From Armigeres subalbatus (Eukaryota; Arthropoda; Insecta; Diptera; Culicidae): a stretch of DNA of 64,000 nucleotides. The translations under genes and the position numbers were made by a program. Under the pieces are notes generated by a model. The model saw nothing but the letters and a program-made list of their open reading frames with translations. It ran no database searches and had not been told where the DNA came from. The stretch is taken from assembly GCF_024139115.2 (NCBI RefSeq), contig NC_085141.1:246131047-246195046 (forward strand), written 5' to 3'. Positions 53,484 to 64,000 of this stretch are shown here, in pieces. Within the stretch, counting starts at the first letter, position 1, and each line of letters begins with the position of its first letter.

Positions 53484-54499
53484 TAGGGACGTTCCAATAC
53501 TTCAAAATATCGATATTTGATTCGATACGATAATCAAATCGAAGTATCAATATCGCCGATATATTGGAATGAAAATATCGATATATCGGAAAATCAAATG
53601 ATATTTTAAAAAGAATTTTTTTAGAATATGTTTGAAGTGGTTATTCAATTACCGTCGTCGGGGGTGACAATGGGTCAAATGGGGGTGAGAATGGGTCAGA
53701 GCGATGACCCATTCTCACCTCCTAGACCCATTGTCACCCCGACGGCGGTACTATCGTATTTTTTTAAGTTTAAATTTAATTTTCAACGAAAATTCAGAAT
53801 TTTCACTAGAAAATCCATTAAAATATTCTTAACAAAAAAGTAAATTCTCTTAAACTTTCACGATAAATTATCTTTTTGTTTTACATGGAATTCTCTTGAA
53901 TTTCTGCAGGAAATTCTCTTCGATTTTCACGGGCATTCTTCAAAATTAACGCAAAAAGTTCCATCAGAAAAAAAAATCAAAATTGTCATCAGGAAACCCG
54001 TAGAAATAGAAATACGTCCCGTTTGAATTCCTACGGGACATTATTTTGAAGGAAATTTTCATATGTTTTCTAATTCTTGTAAATTCCCATTTCCACAAAT
54101 CTCTTCCTAATTTCTAAAGTTGGGAGCACGCCAAATAGATTATTGAACTCGCAAAAGGATTCAAGGACCAGCGGCCTAACAGATGTTGCACAACGGCCCG
54201 TCAATGCAAAGTGTCGAGTTACCAAAACTATTTGTGATGGCAGCGCGCTACCGAGAAAAATCCTCTAAACCAATAAAAATACCGCATTTCAGATCCTTTT
54301 TGAAAGAGGTATTTTCTTTCACAAAATACAATGCAAATGTTATTTTTGTGTTAATATGTTCTGATTCAATATATCGATATCGAAAGCAAAAATATCGATA
54401 TGACCGATATATTGAAAGCAAAATATCGATACAAAAATATCGAATATCGAAACCAAAATATCGATATTCCGATATATCGGAAGTATCGGAACGTCCCTA
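53484..54499. mobile_element. 1.0-kb non-autonomous hAT element
   Basis: Ends are TAGGGACGTTCCAATACTTC and, reverse-complemented, TAGGGACGTTCCGATACTTC: 20 bp, one mismatch. The 8-bp duplication CGTAGAGG flanks it exactly (53476-53483, 54500-54507). Removing it restores the RTE frame. Subterminal zones are dense in ATATCGATAT words. The middle (53800-54120) contains diverged GAATTCTCTTGAATTT-like repeats. No transposase frame is visible. A TA-flanked hairpin element (53652-53748) is nested inside. Confidence 0.85.
53652..53748. mobile_element. 97-bp hairpin MITE at a TA site
   Basis: Arms CCGTCGTCGGGGGTGACAAT and, reverse-complemented, CCGCCGTCGGGGTGACAATG continue through GGGTC and GTGAGAATGGGTCA to a 5-nt loop. 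TA flanks at 53650-53651 and 53749-53750. It has the same design as the 80-bp hairpin at 341-420 but a different sequence. It is nested within the hAT element, which is nested within the RTE. Confidence 0.75.
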
Positions 54500-54960
54500 C
54501 GTAGAGGGTTACGGCATGGTGATGGTCTTTCGTGTCTGCTCTGCTCGCTCTGGAGGGAGTAATACGAAGGGCAGGGATTGACACGAGTGGTACGATTTTC
54601 ACGAAGTCCGTCCAGTTATTTGGTTTCGCCGACAACATTGATATCATGGTACGTAACTTTGAGAGGATGGAGGAAGCCTACATCAGACTGAAAAGCGAAG
54701 CTAAACGGATCGGACTAGTCATCAACACGTCGAAGACGAAGTACATGATAGGAAGAGGCTCAAGAGAGGTCAATGTAAGCCATCCACCACGTGTTTCTAT
54801 CGGTGGTGACGAAATCGAGGTGGTTGAAGAATTCGTGTACTCACTGGTGACCTCCGATAACGATACCAGCAGAGAAATTTGGAGAAGCATAGTGGCTGGA
54901 AATCGTACGTACTTTGGACTCCGCAAGACGCTTCGATAGAATAGAGTACGCCACCGTACC

Positions 54961-57688
54961 GGCCGTGTAAAAAAAAATCTCATACATTTTTTTTGCAAAG
55001 TTGCTCCATTTTGCATGATTACACGGATTTTCAAATTTTGAACTGAAAACTTTTTTTACACGGAACGCATCCCCCGTGTAAAAAAAGAATCGGGTGTACT
55101 GTTTTTTTAGGTACACCCTAATCCAATTAGGTGAAATTGCTCTAAATCAGCCAACTCAAGAGCTACAGAAACAATTTTTTTAGCAAAATTTATTAAAATA
55201 AGCTGCTTACAACTTTGTAGAACATAATATGTCAATACCCCAAAAATTAAAAAAAAATATTTTCAAATTTTTTTATATGATGGGCCATTTTATTTTTTGG
55301 TAGCACCATAATGATGACCTCACTATTTCGAACAATTTTGTAGAACAACAGTTTTTTCTAAAAAAAATATCTAGTTTTGGCGTAAAATGCATCTTTCCGC
55401 GTAAATCTGTATCCTGGACCATAGTGGTTCGTTCATGAGTGGTCCACATAAAAGTGGCTAACTGATGATCCTTCCTCCAAAGATTGCAGAAAGTAGGTGT
55501 GGCCAATCATTATTCTAACGTCAGGTTTTGGAAAATTTATGAGCTGTTGATTATTTTGGGTATATAATCATGTGAATTTGGCTGTGAAATTCCTGAAATA
55601 CTGTCTATTCAAATCGGGTAGGAAGGTTAATGAAGACATAACAAAAATTGCAGAATTTGGTGTAATTTTAGCGAATTCTCAACAGCAGCATTGTTCACTA
55701 AGTTATTCTACATACATTTTATTTATTTTCTGAGTGGCTATATTACCTTTCATTGCATATTGGCGTACGACAACAATAAATAATCGAGAGGGAGATATTT
55801 GTTTTCGAATAGGTATACGAATACTAAACAAGCGGATTGCAAACCAAACGGTTCGGTTTCATTATTGAGATTATTTATTGATGACAGTGGTACTTCACCA
55901 ACTCATCGCTTGGTTGCGGTTTTCACGCCGTTTTTCGCGTGTCCCTGTTTGTTCATAACTTGTTAATGGAACGCGCTCCTTCCACCCGAGACATGGTGGT
56001 TTTGAGAATGGAGCTCGATTTATTAAAATCTTTGGAGAGGTGGTTGTAAAATCCAAATGGCATAACATTGCTATCTTTAGTTTGAGTGCATTTCATTCAA
56101 GGACAACCATGGAAGCGCCTGGAAGAAAAACTTTTGCATTAGCTATGAGACACTTGGTTGGAAGTTACACATTCGTTAGCATTCGATTCATAAATTGCAG
56201 AAGACATTAGCTAACTGCGCAAATGGCCCGACGATTTAGAAAAAAAGCTTTCACGTAAATACAGCACTCCGGAATGGATTTTTTTTGTGAAAGTGCCAAA
56301 TGGCATAACTGAAGCTGGTGATAGAAAATGCACTCAATCGAAAAAATATAAAGAACTGTCCTTTTTCTATATCACACAAACTCATCTCATCTTGAGACAG
56401 AGGAATGAATAATCAATTTCGTCGGTTCTTTCTGCTAGCACTGCTACAAAACATAACAAAAACAAATCAAATTACTTTGTTTTTAACAGATAAACGAGGG
56501 ATCTAAGGGAGTGCTGTTGGAACGTGTACTTCAAGAAAAGGTGATAAATCCCAAACTCTATCGACTTCGCTTGTACTGTTCCCAGTTCATATTCAACACT
56601 GGATAGCAGCCATTGTTATGTATAGTCAGTCTGATCTATATTGTACTATGCTGAAAAATCTCTAAAAGTAATTATGAATAAATTGAAAATAGTATATCCC
56701 GATCATAATGCTAACGATTTTATCGCTAAAAACCTTAGAACTGAATATTTGCTGTCTGTAATATCCTTCTAAGGCACTCGACCGACAGGTGCAATAAATC
56801 AAATATCGCAACCGTGAGTAGTTTCGTAGAAATGGGCACCAGGAGGACCTTCTAACATGTCTGCACGGAACCAAGGAAAGTATTTTTGGCTTCATTCGGA
56901 ACGGCATTAGCTACAGCTGGGCCACTAACAAAAAGCATTCCATGCGAATCGGGCTGTCTGTACATTTGATTAGCAGTCAATCAATAACTCATGGGTTTAG
57001 TTTTCAGATTATTCAAGGTCATCCCGATACAAGTATGGTAGAGGGATTGAGTGCTAGTAATGGACCCCTTAACGGCTCCGCTAGAACGAGCCTCTTGAAA
57101 AATTATAGTTCTGCTGCACCAGATGACAAACATCAGTGTTTCGTACATAAAACTAGCCAAAACATTCATTTTTATTACTAAAGCATGCATTTTAAAATTA
57201 TGTAGCTAGCATGCCTATTATGGCCACCCTGGGTCCATAATACGCAACGTCGGGTTTGCTTATAAACGTGATTTACATGTTCCATTTCCATATGTTCCTT
57301 GTTCCTATTATGGACCCCCTTTGTGTGCTAGTTATGGACCCTTTACCATATTTACATTTACAAATAAGTTAATATAGTTGCTGTTTTGTTACATGAAGTA
57401 ACTCCAACCGACGGAAGTTTTTAAGAACGACTCGACCATTTGTTTACCGGCGTTCGTGGAGTTTATATAGAAGTAAACGTCATCGATCGGAAAGGAAGCG
57501 TGATTTAGGACGATCTTAAAGACAAGTGCTTTTTGTGGGGAGCGTTGCGACACAAAAAGGACTCTTGGCTTGAACGTCAATTCGGAATAAATCGCACAGA
57601 TAGAAAAAGTTGTTGAAATTTACACGGAAGTAATGCACATAAAGAAAATGCCAAAAAGAGCGTAATTTTAAACGATATTTTCGCTTGG
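54961..57688. other. AT-rich intergenic DNA, no gene recognised
   Basis: CCGTGTAAAAAAA recurs at about 54962 and 55074 and in inverted form (TTTTTTTACACGG) near 55052, so a small decayed inverted-repeat element may start here. A relic of the 30247-30457 MITE family lies at about 55660-55710. The phrase ATTATGGACCC or close variants recurs at 57220-57345. Short open frames have no recognisable motif. Confidence 0.4.
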
Positions 57689-57763
57689 ATGTATGCAATT
57701 TGTATTGAATTATGCCACTATTTATTCGATTAAGTGGTATAATGTTATACAAATTGCATACAT
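57689..57763. repeat. 75-bp inverted repeat
   Basis: 57689-57719 (ATGTATGCAATTTGTATTGA...) pairs with 57733-57763 (...TACAAATTGCATACAT) around a short loop, with a few mismatches. No clear target duplication. It is probably a small foldback element. Confidence 0.5.
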
Positions 57764-57992
57764 TTAGGGTGAAATTGATGGGAAAGATTCATGTTTGCTC
57801 AGAATAGTGTAATTTTCCGCGTCTGTATTTTTTACGCGCTGATTAGTTTTCATTATTTTTTTCTGTGCGTATAATAGGCAATCGAAGAAGAAAATTCATA
57901 CGCTAGGGTTGTGTCAGGACTACGTAGAGAATCAATTGAGTGGATTTTGGTGAATACAGCAGAGAATGAGTTCTCGATGAAGATTTCATTGA

Positions 57993-58283
57993 CCAGACTT
58001 TGGATGCGTCGGATCGGTACAAGTCTTATCAGCAACACCTGGAGCAGCAACGGAGTCAGATGAAGAAAACAGTCGAAATAAGAATATTGAAAAGCTACAA
58101 GAAGTGGCAAAATCAATCCATGAAGCATTGTCAAACCAATCGGCGAAGAGCCCAATTTGCGGCTTCGCATTCATGTTTAGGATCTGCCTCTGGTTTCCGT
58201 TCGAGAAAGAAGTCGCTCGCAAAAATATTATTAATTGCATTGAATTGTTAGATTATTTAATATTCATGTTATCGGCTACGTAG
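57993..58283 (+). other. Open segment with possible BESS-like C-terminus
   Basis: 96 codons stay open from 57993 to a TAG at 58281-58283, without an ATG near the start. The translation has an acidic stretch (ATESDEENSRNKNIEKLQ) and a C-terminal piece (FEKEVARKNIINCIELL) that reminds me of BESS domains found after MADF DNA-binding domains. No MADF part is visible upstream, where the frame has stops, so it would be a last exon or a relic. The functional call is weak. Confidence 0.25.
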
Positions 58284-59143
58284 AGTTTTATAGTTAACAA
58301 ATGAGCCTAATAAATAAACAACTAGAAAAAAAGCTTTGGTTCATCATTGGTTCACAAAGTTTTATCTCCTCTAGCCAGTCATTTTTTTGTGATCATTGGC
58401 TTAATATTCATTTATATTGTAATTCTTAGATATTATTTTGAGAAACCATTTGTCGTATTCCAGCCGAAAACGGCTGATTGGAATCCGCCGTTGAAGAGCG
58501 GTGCGACTGTTCGTTTTAAAATTCGACAACAAACTGCCAGTGCAATCTTCGTCGTTGCTACTCAACCCGATGGCGCTACCAACACCATCTCACACTGCGG
58601 TGGCAGCAATGCGCTAGCATTGCCATACCCCGCCGCGCAACCTCTCCCAGCCCCTCACAAGCTACCGATTCATTGGCACACGCTTAAATGAAGCAAAGTT
58701 CGTCAGAAAATTCAATATGTTGCTCTCCATACTCTCAAATACTCAATCATGCACAGATTCTTTCACGATAGAGATCAGCATTAGCGCATATGCAAAATTG
58801 AGAATTCGAATCAAGTCTAATGTAAAACTTGCCACATTGTACTGTAAATTGGGGCACGCGAAATATGTGATTTCACGATTGGTATATTTATTGCTGATAT
58901 TTAATGTACTATCCGCAATAGCAGAATCAATTCATAGTATACAATCACTTAAACAAACTAAAATCATTAGCCGCTTGCTCTGAATACTACACCATTGAAG
59001 CGGTTCCAATTATTTTTGATATTCAAAACACGCTTATCTGCTATTTTTCTGATAGAATTAAGACAATGGAAACATGTGGAGCAAATTGTCCAACGCCTTG
59101 GGTTCTATTTATTACGTTAATTATTAAAAAGAATATCTAAATA
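58284..59143. other. Intergenic DNA, no feature recognised
   Basis: AT-rich. An open stretch at 58347-58691 begins with a hydrophobic segment (FVIIGLIFIYIVILRYYF), but it has no supporting homology or splice signals and I do not call it a gene. Confidence 0.4.
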
Positions 59144-59330
59144 AGGGGAATGACGGCTTTGGCAGGTTTTGTTTATTATTGGCAGGGGTTTTTATGACTG
59201 ACTATGCTCAAATTTGGCCTAAACATTCTTTGCATATCAAAGAATATTGTGGCCAAATTTCGTAAAATTTGGTCGACAAAAATCCCCCTGACAATAATAG
59301 AACAAAACCTACCAAAGCCGTCTTTCCCCC
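59144..59330. mobile_element. 187-bp TA-flanked MITE
   Basis: Ends AGGGGAATGACGGCTTTGGC and, reverse-complemented, GGGGGAAAGACGGCTTTGGT continue as imperfect inverted repeats of about 50 bp through AGGTTTTGTT and TTATTG. TA flanks at 59142-59143 and 59331-59332. Tc1/mariner-type by target choice. Confidence 0.65.
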
Positions 59331-59791
59331 TATTGCAATTATTTACTCTTTAAAATTATCTTCAAATGTGTTAAGATATTTGTTTATTTCTCATCGCTGC
59401 TCGAAGAGCGATAAATAATATTTTCAATAATTCATTGAGATCCTGAATTGGCGAATTATTACCGAACCATAATATAGAAATGGTTAGTTGGAGCTTTGAG
59501 CCTGCATCACTAAAGAAAGACCAAAAAGTCACGTATTTGCTCTACTACCAGCAAGGATATTGATAGTTAATGTAGACGTTGACTGCAAAGCAATTTTGTG
59601 ACGCAAAAACACTATACGTACAGTTACTCTAATTTCTCATGGAATGCATAACAATAAGCAGTGCTGCCATCACGTGCAAAGATGGCACAATTCCTCTCTA
59701 TAGAATCTATTATTCATTAGTAGGTATTATAAGAGGTAGGTATAAATGAGATTCTGCATTAGAATTAGAATAAAAAGAAAGAAAAACTCAC

Positions 59792-59941
59792 AATTTTGTT
59801 GTGCAATGCCGTGAGTTCCCGCTCGGTGACCCGACGGTTGGCAGCTTCCCGCCGGCGCTGGCGATACTGGCTATATTTGTAGGCGATTATGGCTCCCGGC
59901 ATGGCCAATGCCTCCAGAGGTGATTTGCGACCAAATGGCAT
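59792..59941 (-). CDS. First coding exon of an unidentified conserved-looking gene
   Basis: On the minus strand ATG at 59941 opens 50 codons ending exactly at a GTGAGTTTTT donor (59791), phase 0. The peptide starts MPFGRKSPLEALAMPGAI, then AYKYSQYRQRRREAANRR and ERELTALHNKI: a short hydrophobic stretch, a very basic segment and the start of a predicted coiled coil. The upstream leader is CAA-rich (several CAACAACAG words), typical of insect 5' UTRs. GC content is well above the AT-rich surroundings. Later exons must lie at lower coordinates; I find none with confidence before the retroelements. I do not recognise the family. The opposite strand's open frame (59889-60086) is a shadow. Confidence 0.6.
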
Positions 59942-61600
59942 CGTGCTATTTTGTTGTTGCTGTTGTTGTTGTTTATCACTTCTCCAGCTGGTTTCACTCG
60001 CTATTTCCCAACAACTTCGATTGCAATATGGATGGACACTATGTATAAACTTTGACGGCTTAATGCTTCCCTCAATTTCACACTAACCCCCCAGTTAGAC
60101 TAGGAATTCACATCAGCACTGTGGATTGCTCTTCTACAGCGATGGCAATGACTATTTTATGACTAAACTGCAGGACTTCCTACACTTTTGACTATTATCG
60201 ACGGCTAAAACACACAGGAAGATCAACACTCCAACTGCCACTTTGTGCGATTACTTTTCTCTACTTTTATATTCTCGCCGAAATAGCTTGCAATAAATGC
60301 CCGTAGCACTTCCGGATGGTACATTCGCATCAATACAACCTCTGTCAATATAACCTCCGTGTAAGAGCTCAATATAATTGATCGATTAATATTATTGAAG
60401 AGGATATTGCATGCTACTGTACATAATTTTGTTCGCTTAGAACTCGATACATCTGTAATGAAAAATGGAAAAGTACATTAATAAAATTTGAATTGAATTG
60501 CATACTGTTAGATTTAAAGTACAGAACAATTAATATTTGAGAGATTTAGAGGCAGAAATGGTACCGAACCCCAATTTGGAAATTTTCATTTTATACCCTG
60601 TATCCGAGTCTTCCTTTTAAACGTAGTCAACGTCGAAAGAGTTGAAGTTGCCATAGAATCCAGCTTTACTATATAACGCCAATTCTCCAAATATTGGTGC
60701 ATTGTTCAAATAAATTCGACATTTAATAAATCTTGTTCCTATAGTTACGAATCCCATCGGAATTCGCAATTATTGGAATACTACCGCAAATATTGGTACA
60801 AAGGCGAGAAAAAATAAGGAATTTTATTAATACTTTAACGATCTTCTTCTTCTTTTTATTGGCATTACATCACCCACTGGGACATTGCCACATCGCAATG
60901 CAATGCTTCAAATCAACAATATTTTTGCATTGATTCATGAATAACAATATTTATTGTTGATACAACCACAAATAGGATTGAATCAACCATACGCGACAGT
61001 TGATTCATCTCCCGAATGAATTTGTTTCAACCATGCTTTCCAGCTTTCACTGTCAAATAATACATCAGAAAACAACAATACATGTTTTTTTTACATTCGA
61101 AAATACTGTGAAACTTCTTTATCGACAATATAATGACAACAACAAAAGAGATAAAAGTAACAGAAGCGAAATCGAACTAGATACAAGATACAACATGTGT
61201 CGTATACAAACCCTAACCAGCCAAATCCAAGCTCAAAACAATCTTTTGACGGAAGTAATACACAACCGTTCGATACAAAACTGGTCAATAGACTGACTCA
61301 CGCTTGCTCGTTTTCGCTTTGTTCAGCGTCAAGCTAGCGCGCAAGGACATTATGTGCAAAGTCTCTCTCTTTCACACTCCTTTCATTCCTTCATCCACAT
61401 GCTGCACCGTTCATACTTGCATAAGTCGGCACATTCATAACTGTTATCAATCATCGTGCTTTCATTCTTCTGTTTTTAGAAGCGAAAAGCTCACAAACAG
61501 TAGATCTGGTTGACTGCTTCGATGCTTTTACTTTGACATCCTTGCACTGAAGCAAAATGTTATTTTTGTTTCTATTCAATAATCAGATGGCTAATCATTA
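59942..61600. other. 5' leader and upstream region of the 59941 gene
   Basis: 59942-60090 is the likely 5' UTR. A CATAAAATAG word on the minus strand lies near 60150. The rest is AT-rich intergenic DNA without a recognised element. Confidence 0.35.
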
Positions 61601-62295
61601 GAGTGGGGCGCAGTTGTATGGAAAAATGCAAACTTCGTCCGATCAAGTGAGATCAAGGTTTTTCTGAATCGGTTTGGGACCCCAATCAACTGTGCAAAAT
61701 ATGGGCTCGATTGGTTGCGACCTCGCATGCCGCATCGCGTTTTAAATTTACATGGAGATTAGTATGGGAAAACGCACTTTTTAACATTTTTGCTCTTAGC
61801 GGCTTCAATTTATCATCAATCACGTAACTCAATACGTCAGCATATAAACTGGAAGATGTCGAAAGACTTTGCCGAAGAAGGTACGCAGCTGGAAGGTCTA
61901 CAAAAAATGTTATCACGTTTCGAAAATTGATTGTTTAAACCATATGCAAGAAATCAATGTTTCTGCCAGCACTACCGGACAACCTGTAATTGTCAGAGGG
62001 CAAAACCCATTTTCCTTCTAGTCGAAATTTTTACTTTGTGAAATCATTACGAATATCTCCTATTAGCTCCAATGTCCTATAAAATCAATAATTTTGAAAT
62101 AACACTCAGTTAAATTATTGCTCCAAGTAGTTCGGCAGTGTTGGCAGAATAAATGATTTTTTGCATATGGTTTGAACACTCACTTGCGGAAAGCGAGGAA
62201 GCAACCAATCGGTCCCAAACTCTGCACAGTTGGTCAGGACCCAGAATGGCTTCGAAAAACCATTGATTTGAAAAAATGACCATGACGCCCCACTC
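61601..62295. mobile_element. 695-bp TA-flanked element with nested inverted repeats
   Basis: Ends GAGTGGGGCG and, reverse-complemented, the same 10 bp, with TA at 61599-61600 and 62296-62297. A second inverted repeat, TTTAAACCATATGCAA / TTGCATATGGTTTGAA, lies inside at about 61935-62185, so another element is probably nested. No coding sequence. Tc1/mariner-like by target site. Confidence 0.55.
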
Positions 62296-62569
62296 TACTA
62301 ATCATATTCACTATATCCTTCCCCTCCTGTACTCTTCCAGTAATAAAAAAAAACTAATAAAATGTACTAAGTCCATGAGATTCTGAATATGGATTTATTT
62401 TTAGTTCTCGAATGAAAGCTCCTTCAAAAACTATATAACAAAAAAACTACAGCATAAAAAAACGGTACCTATTCTTCTTTGCAAAAATAAATTATGTCGG
62501 AAAAATCAAATAATTTCAATTCAAGCAAGCTTATTTAGAAAAACCAATTTAATGTTTATCCTATTTCAA

Positions 62570-63275
62570 ACATAATATATATATTAATCTAATTTAAGCA
62601 CAATAGAAACCAAATCAATTCAAATATAAACATATTCAACACTCCAATCCAACAAAAATTTAACAATCATATATACTCAAATAACATGAATTCAATCGAA
62701 ATCCAACCCAAAACTAATCCAAATAAAATCCAAATCCAGAACAATGCTATTCAAAAACAAACACCAACTTAAAACCGATCTGAATTCAACCAAAATCAGA
62801 TATAAATCCTATCCAAATGAAATAATAATCAAAATCCAATCTGTGCTTGAATCAAATCTGATTTAAATCCAATCCAAAGTCAATCTAAATCAACCAAAAG
62901 CCAATTCTAAACCAATCCTAAATTTGTAAACAATCCATATCCAATCCAAATCAAACCAAAACCAATCCAAATCCGATCCATATCCAATCCAAATCAAATC
63001 TGAAACCAATCCAAATACAAACCCAAACCATATCCAATCCAATCAAAATCCAATCCAAATCTCATCCAAATCCCAATCCAATCTAAATCCAAATTCAATC
63101 CAAATCCAATTGAAAACCAAACCAAAACCAATCCAAATCCTATTCAAATCCAATCAAAATTCAATCAAAATCCAGTCCAGAAACAATCCAAATTAAATCC
63201 AAGTCCAATTCAAAATCAACCCAAATCCAATCCAATTCCAATCTAAATCCAATCAAAATACAATCCAACTACATA
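62570..63275. repeat. Degenerate AATCCA low-complexity tract
   Basis: About 700 bp dominated by variants of AATCCAAATCC and CAATCAAAATCC, nearly free of G on the plus strand. The reverse-complement vocabulary (GATTTGAATT) appears in the long Helentron intron at 45430-45760, so the two may be related. No function inferred. Confidence 0.6.
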
Positions 63276-63500
63276 CATACCAACAGCGCACAGTGGTGGA
63301 AACCCGAACAGAACCTCAAATAAAATTCGTTTGTTTCACGAAGCCCGTATTTTTAAATTTCACACATAGGGTGTATGGCTCAAGCCTTGGCCAAATATGC
63401 TTTTCAGACGATAGGAAAATGAAGTCTGCTATGAGAATGGAACTCAAATACACTGCTTGGGAGGCTTTTATACTTTCTCTAATAATAATGGAAAATCATC

Positions 63501-63822
63501 GGCCTCATCGAGGCACAGAACGAGGCCTTCTCGTGTAGAGTGCTGCACAATGGAGTCTTGTCCGACCCTATCCGGGTCGTAACTGGTGTAAGGCAAGGAT
63601 GTATTATATCACCGTTGCTGTTCCTCGTCGTAATCGACGAGATTCGGGAAGGTGCGATTGATCGTAAACCAAACCGCGGGCTGCTATGGTAACCTATAAC
63701 CATGGAGCACCTAAACGACTTCGAATTGATGGCGTTGCACTCCTTGTTCAACGGCGCTCTGATATGCAAAGTAAGGTCAAAGACCTTGCCGTGCGCTCCT
63801 CCTCTGCAGGTTTAGTCATCAA
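63501..63822 (+). pseudogene. RTE reverse transcriptase fragment
   Basis: The plus strand gives AQNEAFSCRVLHNGVLSDPI, then VTGVRQGCIISPLLF and DFEL, with the DD block deleted, then RRSDMQSKV. It is the same lineage as the copy at 7.2-10.8 kb (LHNGVLSDPIRVV, GVRQGCILSPLLF). It carries stops and is cut at both sides; on the right a new element begins at 63823. Confidence 0.8.
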
Positions 63823-64000
63823 CAGTGTTGTAAAATGTCATTTGCATTCGTTTGTATAATTTTCCCAGAACTTTTTCCAGAAGGTAGCTATCAGTTCATG
63901 ACGGACTTAAAGCGCTTTAATGTGCCTACAACTTTGTCTAACAAGACATTGCTGTAAATATGTAATCTGGGGCGTGTGAGGCAAAATGTCATTCAAATGA
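63823..64000. mobile_element. Left part of an inserted element running off the window
   Basis: Within the RTE fragment, right after the codons for VIN, the sequence switches to CAGTGTTGTAAAATGTCATT, a CAGTG-type transposon terminus. AAAATGTCATT recurs near 63985. The right end is outside the window, so class and size are unknown. Confidence 0.35.

Larger units (their letters stand above)
52506..54960 (+). pseudogene. Third RTE-class copy, truncated at both ends
   Basis: Very similar to the copy at 16.6-19.8 kb. It starts in the linker (EWYDRECEQLVEEKNAAW), runs through RKGHVPQPDM, EVIQRWRQHYEEHLNG, DCSNHRAITLLNAAYKVL, GFMGERSTTDQVLAI and FIDFKAAYDTIDR, then loses about 15 codons (near 53403) present in the other copy. 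A hAT element at 53484-54499 splits the RRG-RHGDGL block. After it FGFADNIDIMV shows the catalytic DD changed to DN. The copy stops at RHRTG (54960), where a different sequence begins. Dead. Confidence 0.85.

Noticed and set aside
58347..58691. A membrane protein gene with a hydrophobic start
   Set aside because: Isolated frame of 114 codons, no homology, no Kozak or splice evidence, AT-rich composition expected to give hydrophobic runs.
59889..60086. A plus-strand frame with a Cys run
   Set aside because: It is the antisense of the CAA-rich leader and the coding exon on the minus strand.

Overview
The window reads as nuclear DNA of a dipteran insect, most likely a culicine (Aedes- or Culex-type) mosquito. 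The evidence is GT-AG introns, an insect neutral lipase gene with an intron stretched to 15.4 kb, a typical fly/mosquito transposon mix (RTE, Jockey, BEL/Pao, Ty3/gypsy, Helentron, hAT, piggyBac and Tc1/mariner MITEs) and almost no unique coding DNA. The species is an inference from this style, not from a database match.

Layout. 1-5.4 kb: minus-strand RTE remnant broken by two small inverted-repeat insertions, a degenerate interspersed repeat, two copies of a repeat carrying a tRNA-like cloverleaf, and a GC-rich unknown block. 5475-22114: a lipase gene on the plus strand; three exons lie at 5.5-6.2 kb and the last, with two of the three catalytic residues, at 21.7 kb. Its large intron holds an RTE element (with a hAT MITE inside), a decayed BEL/Pao element and a second RTE (with a 5'-truncated RNase H retroelement inside). 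22-31 kb: intergenic DNA with at least six MITEs, including near-perfect palindromes and two TTAA-flanked elements, plus two minisatellite-like blocks. 31-38 kb: a decayed Ty3/gypsy element on the minus strand, split by a complete non-coding LTR element (31648-35715; 195-bp LTRs, 5-bp target duplication, PBS, PPT) whose inside is mainly 38 copies of a 50/60-bp unit with dyad symmetry. 38-40 kb: decayed repeats with a histone H2B-like tail and a canonical histone 3' stem-loop. 40005-44017: a nearly complete Jockey element with a 13-bp target duplication. 44.7-51.5 kb: a Helentron (Helitron2-type) gene with Rep, helicase and C-terminal endonuclease, about five introns and several frameshifts. 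52.5-55 kb: another RTE copy carrying a hAT element that itself carries a hairpin MITE. 55-64 kb: mostly unassigned AT-rich DNA, MITEs, one convincing small first coding exon on the minus strand (59792-59941) and another RTE fragment at the right edge.

How it works together. Only the lipase and the gene starting at 59941 look like host genes. The rest records nested transposition; in several places removing the younger insertion with one copy of its target duplication restores the reading frame of the older element, which fixes the order of events. The strongest candidates for something undescribed are the satellite-filled LTR element, the intron-bearing Helentron, the 40-bp intron-like segment in the gypsy reverse transcriptase, and the tRNA-like sequence embedded in a dispersed repeat.
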